Counted from the first letter of the stretch, positions 1 to 9,280 are shown. The stretch is DNA of 36,625 nt from Microcaldota archaeon (GCA_021158105.1 JAGGVH010000041.1:1-36625), one strand, 5' to 3'. Notes: generated by a model from the sequence alone, not told the origin. Numbers and translations: made by a program.

Positions 1-1
1 A

Positions 2-1303
2 ACATGTTCAGTGATTGTTCCTGATGTTCCAGAAGGTACACTCGAATGTGACGCATATTATCCATGGGGATTAGATACTTGTCAGAACACTAAGACAGTT
101 ACAGTTTCAGGAGAAAATCATGCACCACAAGTTACTCTTGTGTCGCCTGAGCAATGGCAGGTGTTTGAAGATGAATTTAATATTCATTTTGAATGGTCCA
201 CATATGATGACGATGGCGACACTGTAACAAGCGAACTTCATATATTAAATGATAACACTGGCGAAGAATGGGAGTATGATGTTGGGACTGGAGCATCGTT
301 TGATTGGACCGCACCTGATTATGATGAATACAGTTGGTGGGTAGTTGTAAACGACGGTACTTACACAACAGAATCAGAAAGATGGCCGTTTATGATAATA
401 CGGTCTGAACAGATTAGAGTATTATCACCGGAGAATAATACATTGTTTATCCAACCCACTCATAATGGTGATATGGACATAACTGTTGAATGGAGCGGTC
501 CTGATGGCGATTATGACTTGTGCATACAAAATGCTGACGGTAGCGGGAGTCCGGAGTGTTCAACAGCCACTGGGCATAGCGGTACAGTAACATTGAAAGA
601 TACAGTTGGGTATACAGCTGAGGATTATAAGATATGGGTTGAACATGATGGGGAGGTTTCTGAGCCAGTCATAGTTTCGTACAAAGATGACGTCAAAGTT
701 GTTGCACCAGTTGCAGTATTCTTTGGCATGGAAGATGATAAGCTTGTCTGTAGAGGCAAAGTGATTGCACGGGATGACAGAGCAATCGGGCAAACAAGAA
801 GTGCATCGGTTGCTATACTAAAACTAAATCCTTATGATGCACTGATAAATAATCACAGTGATTTGATAATCAATGACGACAGCAGTTATATAGAAGCTTC
901 AGTTGACGACCCAGAATCTGGTGATTACAAGTGTAATGTTGGTGTAACATTATTAACTGGTCCAAGCGACACTTATGATTTTGCAACATATACTGTTGCA
1001 AAAGCATTACAGATACCAATCAAACCTAAACCTAACTTTAAACCCAAACCAATAAGCTTACCAACAACCTTACCAGTTAAGCCTGTCAAACCCGAACCTA
1101 TCAAGCCAACATCAATAATTTCAACACCAGAGAAAAACAAGTCAATATCAACAATGACCTCAACACAGATAAAAAAACCAACATCAATAAACTATAAACT
1201 GCCAGTAAGTTCAATCTTTGTCAAACCAGTTAAAAATGATGATACAAAAAAAGGATTGACAATGTTCAACTATGCACACATTAAGACAAATAAACATCAA
1301 TAA
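2..1303 (+). CDS. Secreted/surface protein with Ig-/fibronectin-like beta domains and a Pro/Lys/Thr-rich C-terminal tail (5' partial)
   Basis: ORF reads in frame upstream of the listed GTG (aca tgt tca gtg att), so it continues off the left edge. 'HAPQVTLVSPEQWQVFEDEFNIHFEWSTYDDDGDTVTSELHI..' resembles fibronectin/Ig-like repeats. The tail is rich in KPKP/KPVKPEP. Confidence 0.6.
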   Translation, partial: TCSVIVPDVPEGTLECDAYYPWGLDTCQNTKTVTVSGENHAPQVTLVSPEQWQVFEDEFNIHFEWSTYDDDGDTVTSELHILNDNTGEEWEYDVGTGASFDWTAPDYDEYSWWVVVNDGTYTTESERWPFMIIRSEQIRVLSPENNTLFIQPTHNGDMDITVEWSGPDGDYDLCIQNADGSGSPECSTATGHSGTVTLKDTVGYTAEDYKIWVEHDGEVSEPVIVSYKDDVKVVAPVAVFFGMEDDKLVCRGKVIARDDRAIGQTRSASVAILKLNPYDALINNHSDLIINDDSSYIEASVDDPESGDYKCNVGVTLLTGPSDTYDFATYTVAKALQIPIKPKPNFKPKPISLPTTLPVKPVKPEPIKPTSIISTPEKNKSISTMTSTQIKKPTSINYKLPVSSIFVKPVKNDDTKKGLTMFNYAHIKTNKHQ

Positions 1304-1329
1304 TATAATTTTTTCTTTTTTAATTTTTA

Positions 1330-2490
1330 TTAAAATTCAAACAATGTTTTCTGTTTTAGTATTATGTTTTTTTTCATGTATTCATTAAGTTTTATTTTTA
1401 ATAGTGGTCTAATATAATCTAAAGCCTCTGATAATTTATTAAATTTTATAGGCTGTTTTTGCATGGCATTTCTTACATTTTCCCTGACCTGCCATACACC
1501 TACAGGGATTGAATATTCCTCATCAATCTCCCTGAACACTATAGCTTTGGCCTGGCGTTTGCGCAAGTATAAATGTTCAACTACTCCATACCTTGCAGCA
1601 TAATATCCTCCTGCCTGTATCTCTGCATATTTTTTTCTGCCTTTAAACGGCTCATACTCATGGTTAAACCCCCATGACGTTCCCCATGGTGATTCAGTGG
1701 GCCATGCTTCATACTGTTCATATTCCCATGGTCCCGGTATTAGCAGAATTACAAAACGGTTGTGAAGGAATTTATTAGTGTAAACTTCATAATTATCGAT
1801 CCATTTATAATCTTTAATAATTTTTAAGTATTGTTTTGTTAGTATGTCGTCAACTGCAGTGATCGCCCATTTTGTTGGCACTAACCGTTTATTGTTTTCC
1901 TTTCCTAACACCCCTGCACTTAACAGTCTCATCGTGTAATACATGTCAGTTTTCATAGTAATCTTAAGTATCGCATCTTGTGCTTTGATGTCATCATTGA
2001 TAATGTTATATGTTATTCTTGGGATTTTAGGGTTGTCAACCAGTTTAACTTTTTTAACTGGTGCAGAATATCCCGTAGGGATGGTGTATACACTAAATTG
2101 CGGGTTTAATGTGGGCATTTTCTTAAATTTGACTTCTAATGAGACTGGCTTGTAAGAAAGTATACTGTCTGTTATGTCATCATTGATAGGGTTCTTTATA
2201 TAGGTCTTGTCTGTTCCTAACATGTTCATTCCAAATTGGGTTATTATTCTGTCATAACTTTGTCCGTATAACTTTGACGGATTGGCAGAATATTCAGGGT
2301 TTGATAATGATAACATGCTGCCTATCCTAACTTTAGGATAATTGTATGCGCCGACTAACAGGTATGGTGGTGTGGGGCCATAAAATTCTTCACTTATTTT
2401 GAGATTCTTGAGTTTTCTGTTTAATGATAAATAATACTTTTTCTTTAATGTTTCAACACGTTCTTTTGAAATAACTGACGGGTTCATCAT
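1330..2490 (-). CDS. Archaeal Nre-family DNA repair protein (NreA-like) with C-terminal PIP-like motif
   Basis: 'FYGPTPPYLLVGAYNYPKVRIGSM' matches the Nre core signature (PsvFVGRxgYPkVxvG). C-terminus ..QKTLFEF resembles the PCNA-interacting motif known in Nre proteins. Confidence 0.7.
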   Translation of the reverse strand: MMNPSVISKERVETLKKKYYLSLNRKLKNLKISEEFYGPTPPYLLVGAYNYPKVRIGSMLSLSNPEYSANPSKLYGQSYDRIITQFGMNMLGTDKTYIKNPINDDITDSILSYKPVSLEVKFKKMPTLNPQFSVYTIPTGYSAPVKKVKLVDNPKIPRITYNIINDDIKAQDAILKITMKTDMYYTMRLLSAGVLGKENNKRLVPTKWAITAVDDILTKQYLKIIKDYKWIDNYEVYTNKFLHNRFVILLIPGPWEYEQYEAWPTESPWGTSWGFNHEYEPFKGRKKYAEIQAGGYYAARYGVVEHLYLRKRQAKAIVFREIDEEYSIPVGVWQVRENVRNAMQKQPIKFNKLSEALDYIRPLLKIKLNEYMKKNIILKQKTLFEF

Positions 2491-3089
2491 CTCTCCCCAT
2501 ACTTCTCAGGTTTAATCTTCAACTGATTGATAAGATTTTCAATGTTTTCTTTTAATTCCTCAACCGTTCCATTGTTCTCGATTTTATAATCGCTCTTTTT
2601 TATACAGTCCAATATTGATTGTTTTGAAGGGTCAACATTCACTTTTTCTTTTTCCTCCTGTTTTAAAAATTCTTCAAATGTCTCTGGTGCCTGCTCCCTG
2701 TTTCGTTTTCTTATCCTTTCAAATCTTGTGCGAATGTCTGCATCTAAGAATATCAATATGAAATCTCGCCTCTTGCGAAGTGCATCAACTTCATACGGGT
2801 TACGGATTGATGTTATAACAAAGTCATGCCTGCCTTGCTCCTCACATTTTTTTATCTTGTCAAGTGCTTTGTCTGCCAGCACAGATGGCCCAAAATGTTC
2901 CCTCAGCCAGTTACCTTTTTTGATAAGGTTGTCCCTGGTTATTTGAACATTTTCTTTCATAAGTTCTTCGCGAATCATATCTGATAAAGATATGTGCATG
3001 TAACCTTTATCTTCTAAGATTTTGGCAAATGTATCTTTGCCGCAGGCGTTATACCCCACTACCCCTATTATCATAACATCACTTTCCAC
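2487..3089 (-). CDS. P-loop nucleotide/dephospho-CoA kinase-like protein
   Basis: Walker A 'GVVGYNACGKDTF', 'SLSDMIREEL', 'DFVITSIRNPYEVDALRKRRDFILIFLDADIRTRFERI'. Overlaps the Nre gene by 4 nt. Confidence 0.7.
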   Translation of the reverse strand: MESDVMIIGVVGYNACGKDTFAKILEDKGYMHISLSDMIREELMKENVQITRDNLIKKGNWLREHFGPSVLADKALDKIKKCEEQGRHDFVITSIRNPYEVDALRKRRDFILIFLDADIRTRFERIRKRNREQAPETFEEFLKQEEKEKVNVDPSKQSILDCIKKSDYKIENNGTVEELKENIENLINQLKIKPEKYGER

Positions 3090-3112
3090 TTAAAATTATT
3101 TTTTATTTTTCG

Positions 3113-3168
3113 GCTCAGAAGTTACTCCGATCATCACATGTCAGCCTGGGACGGTCTCATCACAGCCA
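3113..3168 (-). ncRNA. C/D box small guide RNA (archaeal sno-like sRNA)
   Basis: Minus strand: GGCT GTGATGA(C) GACCGTCCCAGG CTGA(D') CAT GTGATGA(C') TCGGAGTAACTT CTGA(D) GCC. All four boxes are consensus, there are two 12-nt guides, and a short GGCT/AGCC terminal stem. Confidence 0.88.
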
Positions 3169-3257
3169 ATAAATATTTGGAAAGGAGATAATAAAAAGGT
3201 TTCATATAGTTTCTGGTTTAATTGTTTTTATTAGGATGTTTAAGAAATCTTTTGAGT

Positions 3258-3806
3258 TTATCTTTTGACTTTTCGTTCCAACCATTCAACCGCCTTCTTA
3301 ACATAATATTCATTATCATTTTTTAATGTATTAACTATTTTCTTTGCTTCCTGATTATCTGGGTGGTTTATCATGAGAACTATGCCGAACCGTTTCTTCC
3401 AAAGATTGTTTGATTGTGTACACCTAACAGCAAATTTAATGATTTCGTCACTCTTTCTTTTTATTATTCCTCTTATTCCTTGGGTTGCTAATGTGTCGCA
3501 TGTTGCCCAATCAGTAAGGGTTTTTGAAAATTCTTTAACCAGTTTAAGCGTCTTGTCAGGATTTTTCTTTCCAATCCTGGATAATAACTTTGCAGCTATT
3601 ATTCTTTCTTCTACATAGCCGCTTTCCCATAATTCTTCAATGTCTTTAAACTCAGCATTCTTTGTCCATTTAGTAATCATTGGATTAATTTTTGATAATT
3701 TCACTCCATGAACTTTATTATGTACTTTTATTGTTCTTAGCCAGCTTTCCCTGGCTTTTTCATTTTTGTTTTTATTAATAAATTTTCTTATCTCATCTGT
3801 TATCAT
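3258..3806 (-). CDS. AlkD-like HEAT-repeat DNA alkylation repair protein
   Basis: 'WESGYVEERIIAAKLLSRIGKKNPDKTLKLVKEFSKTLTDWATCDTLA' and 'WKKRFGIVLMINHP' fit the DNA_alkylation HEAT-like family. Confidence 0.75.
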   Translation of the reverse strand: MITDEIRKFINKNKNEKARESWLRTIKVHNKVHGVKLSKINPMITKWTKNAEFKDIEELWESGYVEERIIAAKLLSRIGKKNPDKTLKLVKEFSKTLTDWATCDTLATQGIRGIIKRKSDEIIKFAVRCTQSNNLWKKRFGIVLMINHPDNQEAKKIVNTLKNDNEYYVKKAVEWLERKVKR

Positions 3807-3852
3807 AATCAGTATCTTTTAGTATATGTTTATAAGATTTATTGGTTAGGCT

Positions 3853-4248
3853 TTACAACATAATCAATTCAAAATTGTATATCTTTTTTAGCTTTTTAAA
3901 ATCTTTATCAAATGTAACCAACTTTGCATTGTTCAGCCTTGCAGTTGACATTATCATCAGGTCAGCCATAGTAAATTGATATCCTTTTTTCATGCACATG
4001 TTTTTTATGTTTGCTGATTCTTTTGCGATTTGTGTGGTGATTGGCAATGTGTTGACATTTTCAATGAATCTCTCAACTGCGTTTACATGCATTCTGCTCT
4101 TCTTTTCTGCGGCCCACAACAATTCGTAAACTGTTATTACTGAGATGTACCATCTGAATGCAGGAATGTCTATATTTTCAATCTTGTTTTTTAATTTTTC
4201 ATTTCCTTTCAACCATTCTATGGCAGCAGATGTATCAAAAATTAACAT
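3853..4248 (-). CDS. vapC: VapC-type PIN-domain ribonuclease toxin
   Basis: 'MLIFDTSAAIEWLKGNEKLKNKIE', 'FTMADLMIMSTARLNNAKLVTFDKDFKKL': the PIN acidic residue pattern. Confidence 0.85.
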   Translation of the reverse strand: MLIFDTSAAIEWLKGNEKLKNKIENIDIPAFRWYISVITVYELLWAAEKKSRMHVNAVERFIENVNTLPITTQIAKESANIKNMCMKKGYQFTMADLMIMSTARLNNAKLVTFDKDFKKLKKIYNFELIML

Positions 4249-4432
4249 TTCTATCTCTCCTGTTTTTCTTAATTAGTTTATAATCCAATCCTGACTTTAA
4301 TATCCCAAATGTGGAGTTGACGTCACTTCTTTTGGAAAGCATTTCCCGTAATACTTCTGAAAAACTTTTATCCTTCTTAAATTTTTTAATCTTCTTATAT
4401 ACTTCATCATCTATGTTTATGTTCACGCTCAT
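4235..4432 (-). CDS. vapB: VapB-type antitoxin, archaeal RHH/DUF217-like
   Basis: 'MSVNINIDDEVYKKIKKFKKDKSFSEVLREMLSKRS'. Overlaps vapC by 14 nt. Start moved in from the ORF-track start (4498) because the TATA box lies between. Confidence 0.8.
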   Translation of the reverse strand: MSVNINIDDEVYKKIKKFKKDKSFSEVLREMLSKRSDVNSTFGILKSGLDYKLIKKNRRDRNVNF

Positions 4433-4449
4433 GCATGTATGTATGCATG
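4430..4449. promoter_or_regulatory. Perfect palindrome CATGCAT-gtatgt-ATGCATG at the vapB start (probable VapBC operator)
   Basis: 7-bp perfect inverted arms overlapping the ATG; AT-rich TATA-like AAATATTT immediately upstream (4451-4460, minus). Confidence 0.65.
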
Positions 4450-4490
4450 CAAATATTTTTAAACATATTTTCTCGCCTCTAATAAAATTG

Positions 4491-5294
4491 TTATCCAATT
4501 ATCCCCTCACCAAACTTTACTTTGTATAAGTAAGGTTTCAAGAGTTTAGTGTTAAACATGTCATGTTTGTTTAGTATAAAGATTGTGGGGAACCGCGCCA
4601 TTGCATATATGTCAAATGACGCGTCAGTTATCAGTATGGTTTTATTGGTGTCAGTGTCAATGTCAGCTTTTGATATGGTTTTAATTATTCTATTGTTAAA
4701 TCTGACTTCCATTGGAACGATTGAGATTATCTGGTCTCCTGAACCGTGGACAGAAAAGAAATTGAGTCCTATTCTCTCGGCCATTTTGTCTGCTACTTCT
4801 ATTATGTTAAGTGTTGACATGTGGACTCTTATCCCTCTTTTGATTTCATTTTCTAAAAAGTTTAATAATGGAATGTTAAATTCTTTGACTGAGTTTATGA
4901 CTTCATCCACCCATCCGTTGGCATTGAATTTTCTGAACCATTCAACCATTTTGATATGCTGGATGGTGAATGCGGTTTCTGATTCTTTTTGATATTCCAT
5001 GAATATGTCTGAGGCAATTGACGATTTAAACAGTGAATTAATCATTGTTCTGAATGTGTTTTCCTTATACAATGTACCGTCCATGTCAACTATGATGTCT
5101 GTGTAAGTATTTAATATTTCTTTAGTTTTCATTCTCCAGAAGAGATGATTGATTGTGGCGCGTGCAAACGATAACATGATTTTTTTCTTTTCGATTCGTT
5201 TTATTTTTTTGTTCATCTTAGCATCGTTGATAGTTAATTCTGTTTCAAATATCTCTCTAATCTTTTCAGTATATGGGTTAAATCTCCATGTCAT
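4491..5294 (-). CDS. HAD-superfamily phosphatase
   Basis: Motif I 'DIIVDMDGTLYKE', 'RVHMSTLN', 'ISKADIDTDTNKTILITDASFDIYAMA'. Start set at MTWRF.. Confidence 0.75.
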   Translation of the reverse strand: MTWRFNPYTEKIREIFETELTINDAKMNKKIKRIEKKKIMLSFARATINHLFWRMKTKEILNTYTDIIVDMDGTLYKENTFRTMINSLFKSSIASDIFMEYQKESETAFTIQHIKMVEWFRKFNANGWVDEVINSVKEFNIPLLNFLENEIKRGIRVHMSTLNIIEVADKMAERIGLNFFSVHGSGDQIISIVPMEVRFNNRIIKTISKADIDTDTNKTILITDASFDIYAMARFPTIFILNKHDMFNTKLLKPYLYKVKFGEGIIG

Positions 5295-5357
5295 ACAACA
5301 TATTATGACAATAAAGATTAATAAACTTTGCTTATCAATACTTTTCTTGTGAGCCGT

Positions 5358-6608
5358 ATGAAAAATGAGAAGAATGAACATTGGTCCGGGATAACAGGTT
5401 TTTTGATTGCTGCTATTGCCGGTGCAGTAGGACTGGGCAATTTCTGGAGAATGCCATACCTGGCGTCACAATATGGTTATGTTCCATTCTTCATAGCATT
5501 TATCATTTGCGTCTTCTTTGTCAGCATTCCAATAATGTTTATTGAACTTGTGGCTGGAAAACTGTTTAAGGTTTCTTTTATGAAGGCATACAAGAATGTT
5601 AATTTTCCATTGCCTGGCTATATATCGTTTTTTTTGATAATCATATTAACAAGCTATTATATTGTAGTTGCGGGGTGGGTATTTTCTTATGTGTTGACAT
5701 ATCCTTTTTATAACTTAAATTTCCAGCAACTTGTTGACAATAATATTGCACCGTTGGGGTATGTCTTTGTTTTGATAATATCTGCCATACCTGTTTATCT
5801 TGGAGTGAAAACTGGCATTGAAAGGTTTTCTAAGATATTTATGTTGTTATTGTTTTTCATCACTTTATTCATTCTGTTTGTTGTATTGTCTGAAAATCCA
5901 ATCCCTATTATAACATTATCATTTCCTATGGATATTAATGTTTGGATGTTGGCATTTTCGCAATCATTCTTTTCGCTTTCAGTAGGGTTTGGAGTGATGT
6001 TTACGTATGCAACGTATATCAAGCAGAAGACTTCAGTGTTTACAGATTCTTTGGTTATAGGGTTGTCTGATGCTATTGTGGGATTGATTGCAGCGTTCAT
6101 AGTTTTTGTCCTGTTAAACGGGGAGGTTAATACACAGGGTGCAGTATTAGTGTTTGATGTGTTATCATCAGTGTTTATAAATCATGCCATTGGATGGCTG
6201 TTCTATTTTTCGTTATTGATTGCAGCAATAACATCAATAATTTCGCTTTTAGAGTTCATAGTTTCAAACCTTAAAGGTTATGGTCTGAGTAGAAAACGTG
6301 CTGTTGTGTATACAGTATTGTTTTTTATGTTTCTGGGGTTGTTTCCTGCTCTTAGTTATTCTTCATTTTCTTTAAAGATTTTTAATCTTCCAGTCCTGGA
6401 TTTTTTTGATAAGTATATTATAGGTGCAACGTCATGGTTAGGCATATTCTTTTTAACATTCTTTGTATGGAAGATTGACAAGGAGAAGTTTACAAAGCAG
6501 TTGGGTGCAGGTGTTTTGGGTGATATAATATTTTATTGGTGCAGGTATATCTTACCGTTGTTTGGTCTTGTCATGGCGTACATAAGTTTAAAATTTGTGT
6601 TTGGATAA
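5358..6608 (+). CDS. Sodium-dependent transporter, neurotransmitter:sodium symporter (NSS/SNF) family
   Basis: 'WSGITGFLIAAIAGAVGLGNFWRMPYLASQYG' is the NSS TM1 signature; multiple TM segments. Confidence 0.92.
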   Translation: MKNEKNEHWSGITGFLIAAIAGAVGLGNFWRMPYLASQYGYVPFFIAFIICVFFVSIPIMFIELVAGKLFKVSFMKAYKNVNFPLPGYISFFLIIILTSYYIVVAGWVFSYVLTYPFYNLNFQQLVDNNIAPLGYVFVLIISAIPVYLGVKTGIERFSKIFMLLLFFITLFILFVVLSENPIPIITLSFPMDINVWMLAFSQSFFSLSVGFGVMFTYATYIKQKTSVFTDSLVIGLSDAIVGLIAAFIVFVLLNGEVNTQGAVLVFDVLSSVFINHAIGWLFYFSLLIAAITSIISLLEFIVSNLKGYGLSRKRAVVYTVLFFMFLGLFPALSYSSFSLKIFNLPVLDFFDKYIIGATSWLGIFFLTFFVWKIDKEKFTKQLGAGVLGDIIFYWCRYILPLFGLVMAYISLKFVFG

Positions 6609-6627
6609 AAACAAAAGGTTTGATTTT

Positions 6628-7785
6628 ATGGAATTACCGCGTGCAGAGATCAAAAAGGAGCCAGAAGATTTTATTGTTGAGGAAATACTTCCTAATGGTC
6701 ATGTGTTAAATGTTGATACTGTTTACAGTCATGATGAGGGAAGGAAGGATGGGAAGTTTGTCCATTTTATCATGCAAAAGAGGGATTGGGATACTAATTC
6801 TGCGATAAAACGAATAGCGCGTGCGCTCAGGATAAGTCATAAGAGGTTTAACCATGCTGGGACAAAAGACAAGTTTGCAATAACTACTCAGAGGGTTTCG
6901 TGCTTTGCGTGCGACAAGGATAAGTTACTTAACCTTAAACTTAAGGACATTAAGATTTTAGGGGCATGGTATGAGAATGATAAAGTCAGGTTGGGTGAAC
7001 TGGCCGGCAACCGGTTTAAAATTAGGATTTATACTGAAAACAATGCTGATGGTGTCAAACCTTTAAACATGTTCTTCAACTTTTTTGGTCCTCAGAGGTT
7101 TGGCACGACAAGGAGAAATACTCATTTGATTGGAAAGAATATGCTTTTGAGCGATTATAAAAGTGCAGTATTGTCTTATTTATTAGACTCAAACAGTGAA
7201 CATTCTGAAACTGCCAAAGATGCAAGAAAGAGGTTAAAAGATGACTTGGATTTTAAGAAGGCCCTTATTTATTTCCCAAAGTATTTAAGGTATGAGCGGA
7301 TTTTGCTTTCTCATCTGGCTGAACATCCGACAGATTATATAGGTGCACTGCGCAGGTTTCCCCGGAGCACTGTATTAATGTTTATCCATGCTTATCAATC
7401 CTATCTGTTCAACATGGAGTTGTGTTATATGATAACTCACAATTTTGATTTGTCGTATAACACTAAACTCAACATAATAGGTTATGAAACTGAGGTTAAT
7501 GACATAGAAAAGATGATATTAAAAAAGGAAGGTCTAACAAAAGAGATGTTTATGCTTAAGTCAATGCCTGAACTGAGCGCCAAGGGTAACTTCAGGAATG
7601 CGATAGAGGTTGTGGACGAGCCGCAGTTTAAAGATAACATTTTTATATTTTCTCTGAGGCCAGGAGCATATGCTTCAACATACCTTCTTCATCACTTCAC
7701 TATTGATTCTCTGCCACTTCCACCTGGGTTTTCACGTCAGTGTATGCAGGAAAGCATAAAGAAGCTCTCAGATTTATCTTTTTAA
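6628..7785 (+). CDS. truD: tRNA pseudouridine(13) synthase TruD
   Basis: 'HAGTKDKFAITTQRVSCF', 'FFGPQRFGTTRRNTHLIGKNML'. Confidence 0.92.
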   Translation: MELPRAEIKKEPEDFIVEEILPNGHVLNVDTVYSHDEGRKDGKFVHFIMQKRDWDTNSAIKRIARALRISHKRFNHAGTKDKFAITTQRVSCFACDKDKLLNLKLKDIKILGAWYENDKVRLGELAGNRFKIRIYTENNADGVKPLNMFFNFFGPQRFGTTRRNTHLIGKNMLLSDYKSAVLSYLLDSNSEHSETAKDARKRLKDDLDFKKALIYFPKYLRYERILLSHLAEHPTDYIGALRRFPRSTVLMFIHAYQSYLFNMELCYMITHNFDLSYNTKLNIIGYETEVNDIEKMILKKEGLTKEMFMLKSMPELSAKGNFRNAIEVVDEPQFKDNIFIFSLRPGAYASTYLLHHFTIDSLPLPPGFSRQCMQESIKKLSDLSF

Positions 7786-8557
7786 TATACTCTTCTTGGA
7801 GTGATTTAAACATTTGTTTCTCATCATCAGTCATTTCATTTATCTGGCTTTTTGCAGTATAATATTGAATTTTGTTCATTATTTCTTTTATTTTTTTTTC
7901 ATTGTCGTCAAACTCCTTGGTTTTCTCAGGCTCCACCCATACCTTTTCGTCATTAACCCATCTTGGTATAAACCTTGTTTTATATCTCTCAATTTTTATG
8001 TTTTCACCGTCTAACTTTATAGTATAACCTAATCTTTCCATGATTGGTGTTATCTTATTCTTTATATCTTCTGGCAGGACAACGGCAACTTCGTTTTTTT
8101 CATTTTCAACCAGTTCTCTGATTTCTTTTGCATTTTCTACGGGGGCCATTGTCAATATCACAGACAATGCAGCAAGTTCTTCTTTAAATTCATAATTTTG
8201 TTTTGCAATAGTGCCTCTCTTTTTCATTTTTTCATATAATTCACCGGTCTTTGATGATGCAGCAGAAACAACTTCTTCAACAGAATATGAATTAATTTCT
8301 TTGTTAAGAGTTTCAAGTTCTTTCCTGTTTAATGTTAATGTTTTTAATCCCGCTAAAGCCATCTTCTCCTTTAATGGTTTTAGATTATTATCCAAGTTTG
8401 CAATCGCAGTATCCAGTGCAATAATTTGGGGGTCATTGCTGTTTGCACCTTTGACGACTAAAAAATTCTTTTTAAATTCTAATTCATTTTTCCTTCTATT
8501 TAATATGATATAATCCAATACCTCTTTTGAGGATATTATGATCTTCATGTCTATCAC
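7700..8557 (-). CDS. Hypothetical protein, helical/charged
   Basis: 285-aa ORF with SD (aaaaaggtgat) and TATA (tttataaata) upstream; 86-nt tail-to-tail overlap with truD. Confidence 0.6.
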   Translation of the reverse strand: MIDMKIIISSKEVLDYIILNRRKNELEFKKNFLVVKGANSNDPQIIALDTAIANLDNNLKPLKEKMALAGLKTLTLNRKELETLNKEINSYSVEEVVSAASSKTGELYEKMKKRGTIAKQNYEFKEELAALSVILTMAPVENAKEIRELVENEKNEVAVVLPEDIKNKITPIMERLGYTIKLDGENIKIERYKTRFIPRWVNDEKVWVEPEKTKEFDDNEKKIKEIMNKIQYYTAKSQINEMTDDEKQMFKSLQEEYIKKINLRASLCFPAYTDVKTQVEVAENQ

Positions 8558-8570
8558 CTTTTTTATTTAT

Positions 8571-8650
8571 AAACCATAGGAGGTGAGGGGGAAACCCCTC
8601 ACATTTTGGCTCGGCTTTTATAATTTTCTGGTCGCCCCGCGTTTGCGAGT
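8571..8650. other. GC-rich intergenic element 1, with perfect 8-bp hairpin GTGAGGGG-GAAA-CCCCTCAC
   Basis: Hairpin at 8583-8602 with GNRA-type loop. Shares AAACCATRGGAGGTGAGGGGGA and a CCGCkTTTGCG motif with the element at 15961-16010 (opposite strand). Confidence 0.5.
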
Positions 8651-8651
8651 A

Positions 8652-9092
8652 TTATTTTTTGTATGTGAAGTATACTTTTCTTCCAACTTGTTTTTTGGTG
8701 AGTAGCCCCATGTTACATAACCTGTTCAACCTTGCTGATGCGGCATTAGTTCCCTTGTATTTGAATTTGTTCTTAACATCTTTTGCAGTTACCCGTTTTC
8801 TTTCTTTTATGAATGAAACGATTTCTTTGTCTATTTCTGGCAGCCATTCTTCTGTTTCTTCAATTTTTCCGGTTATAGGTTTTTCTTTTATTAGTGCCTC
8901 AAGTCTTTCTATCTTGTTCATAAGGTTTTTGATTAATCTGTTAGTGTTTTCCCTCTCTTCTAACAGTTGCGAAACCATCATGCCTAAGAATACCGGATCG
9001 TTGAGTTTCTCTATTATGTCACTGTGTCTTTCCACTATTGCACTAACAAATTTCTCACTTTCCTTACCGATAGGTTTATATCTTTTATCCAT
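8652..9092 (-). CDS. Winged-helix DNA-binding protein with N-terminal coiled coil
   Basis: C-terminal 'VTAKDVKNKFKYKGTNAASARLNRLCNMGLLTKKQVGRKVYFTYKK' is a wHTH. Confidence 0.65.
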   Translation of the reverse strand: MDKRYKPIGKESEKFVSAIVERHSDIIEKLNDPVFLGMMVSQLLEERENTNRLIKNLMNKIERLEALIKEKPITGKIEETEEWLPEIDKEIVSFIKERKRVTAKDVKNKFKYKGTNAASARLNRLCNMGLLTKKQVGRKVYFTYKK

Positions 9093-9125
9093 GTAAATAC
9101 CTCAGCTTTGTTGGCACACAACAAT

Positions 9126-9232
9126 AATGTGATATTATCACATTACTGTCATGACATAATCATGACAATATTTATAAATGTTTTGGTCTGTCGTCAGAAC
9201 ATTTTGATATGTTTTAATCATGAAATATCATG
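9126..9232. promoter_or_regulatory. Cluster of palindromes in a divergent promoter region
   Basis: AATGTGAT-att-ATCACATT (9126-9144), TGTCATGA-cataa-TCATGACA (9147-9167), CATGA-aata-TCATG (9219-9232), with TATA-like tttataaat at 9171. Confidence 0.6.
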
Positions 9233-9280
9233 GTTTATAATATAACAAATTATTTTATGGGTTTTTGATTGGGTGGTTAA

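Noticed and set aside
4549-4992. Plus-strand 147-aa ORF
   Set aside because: Lies antisense within the HAD gene, which has clear catalytic motifs; hydrophobic shadow composition.
8659-9096. Plus-strand 145-aa ORF opposite the winged-helix gene
   Set aside because: Antisense shadow; the minus strand has the recognisable wHTH and start context.
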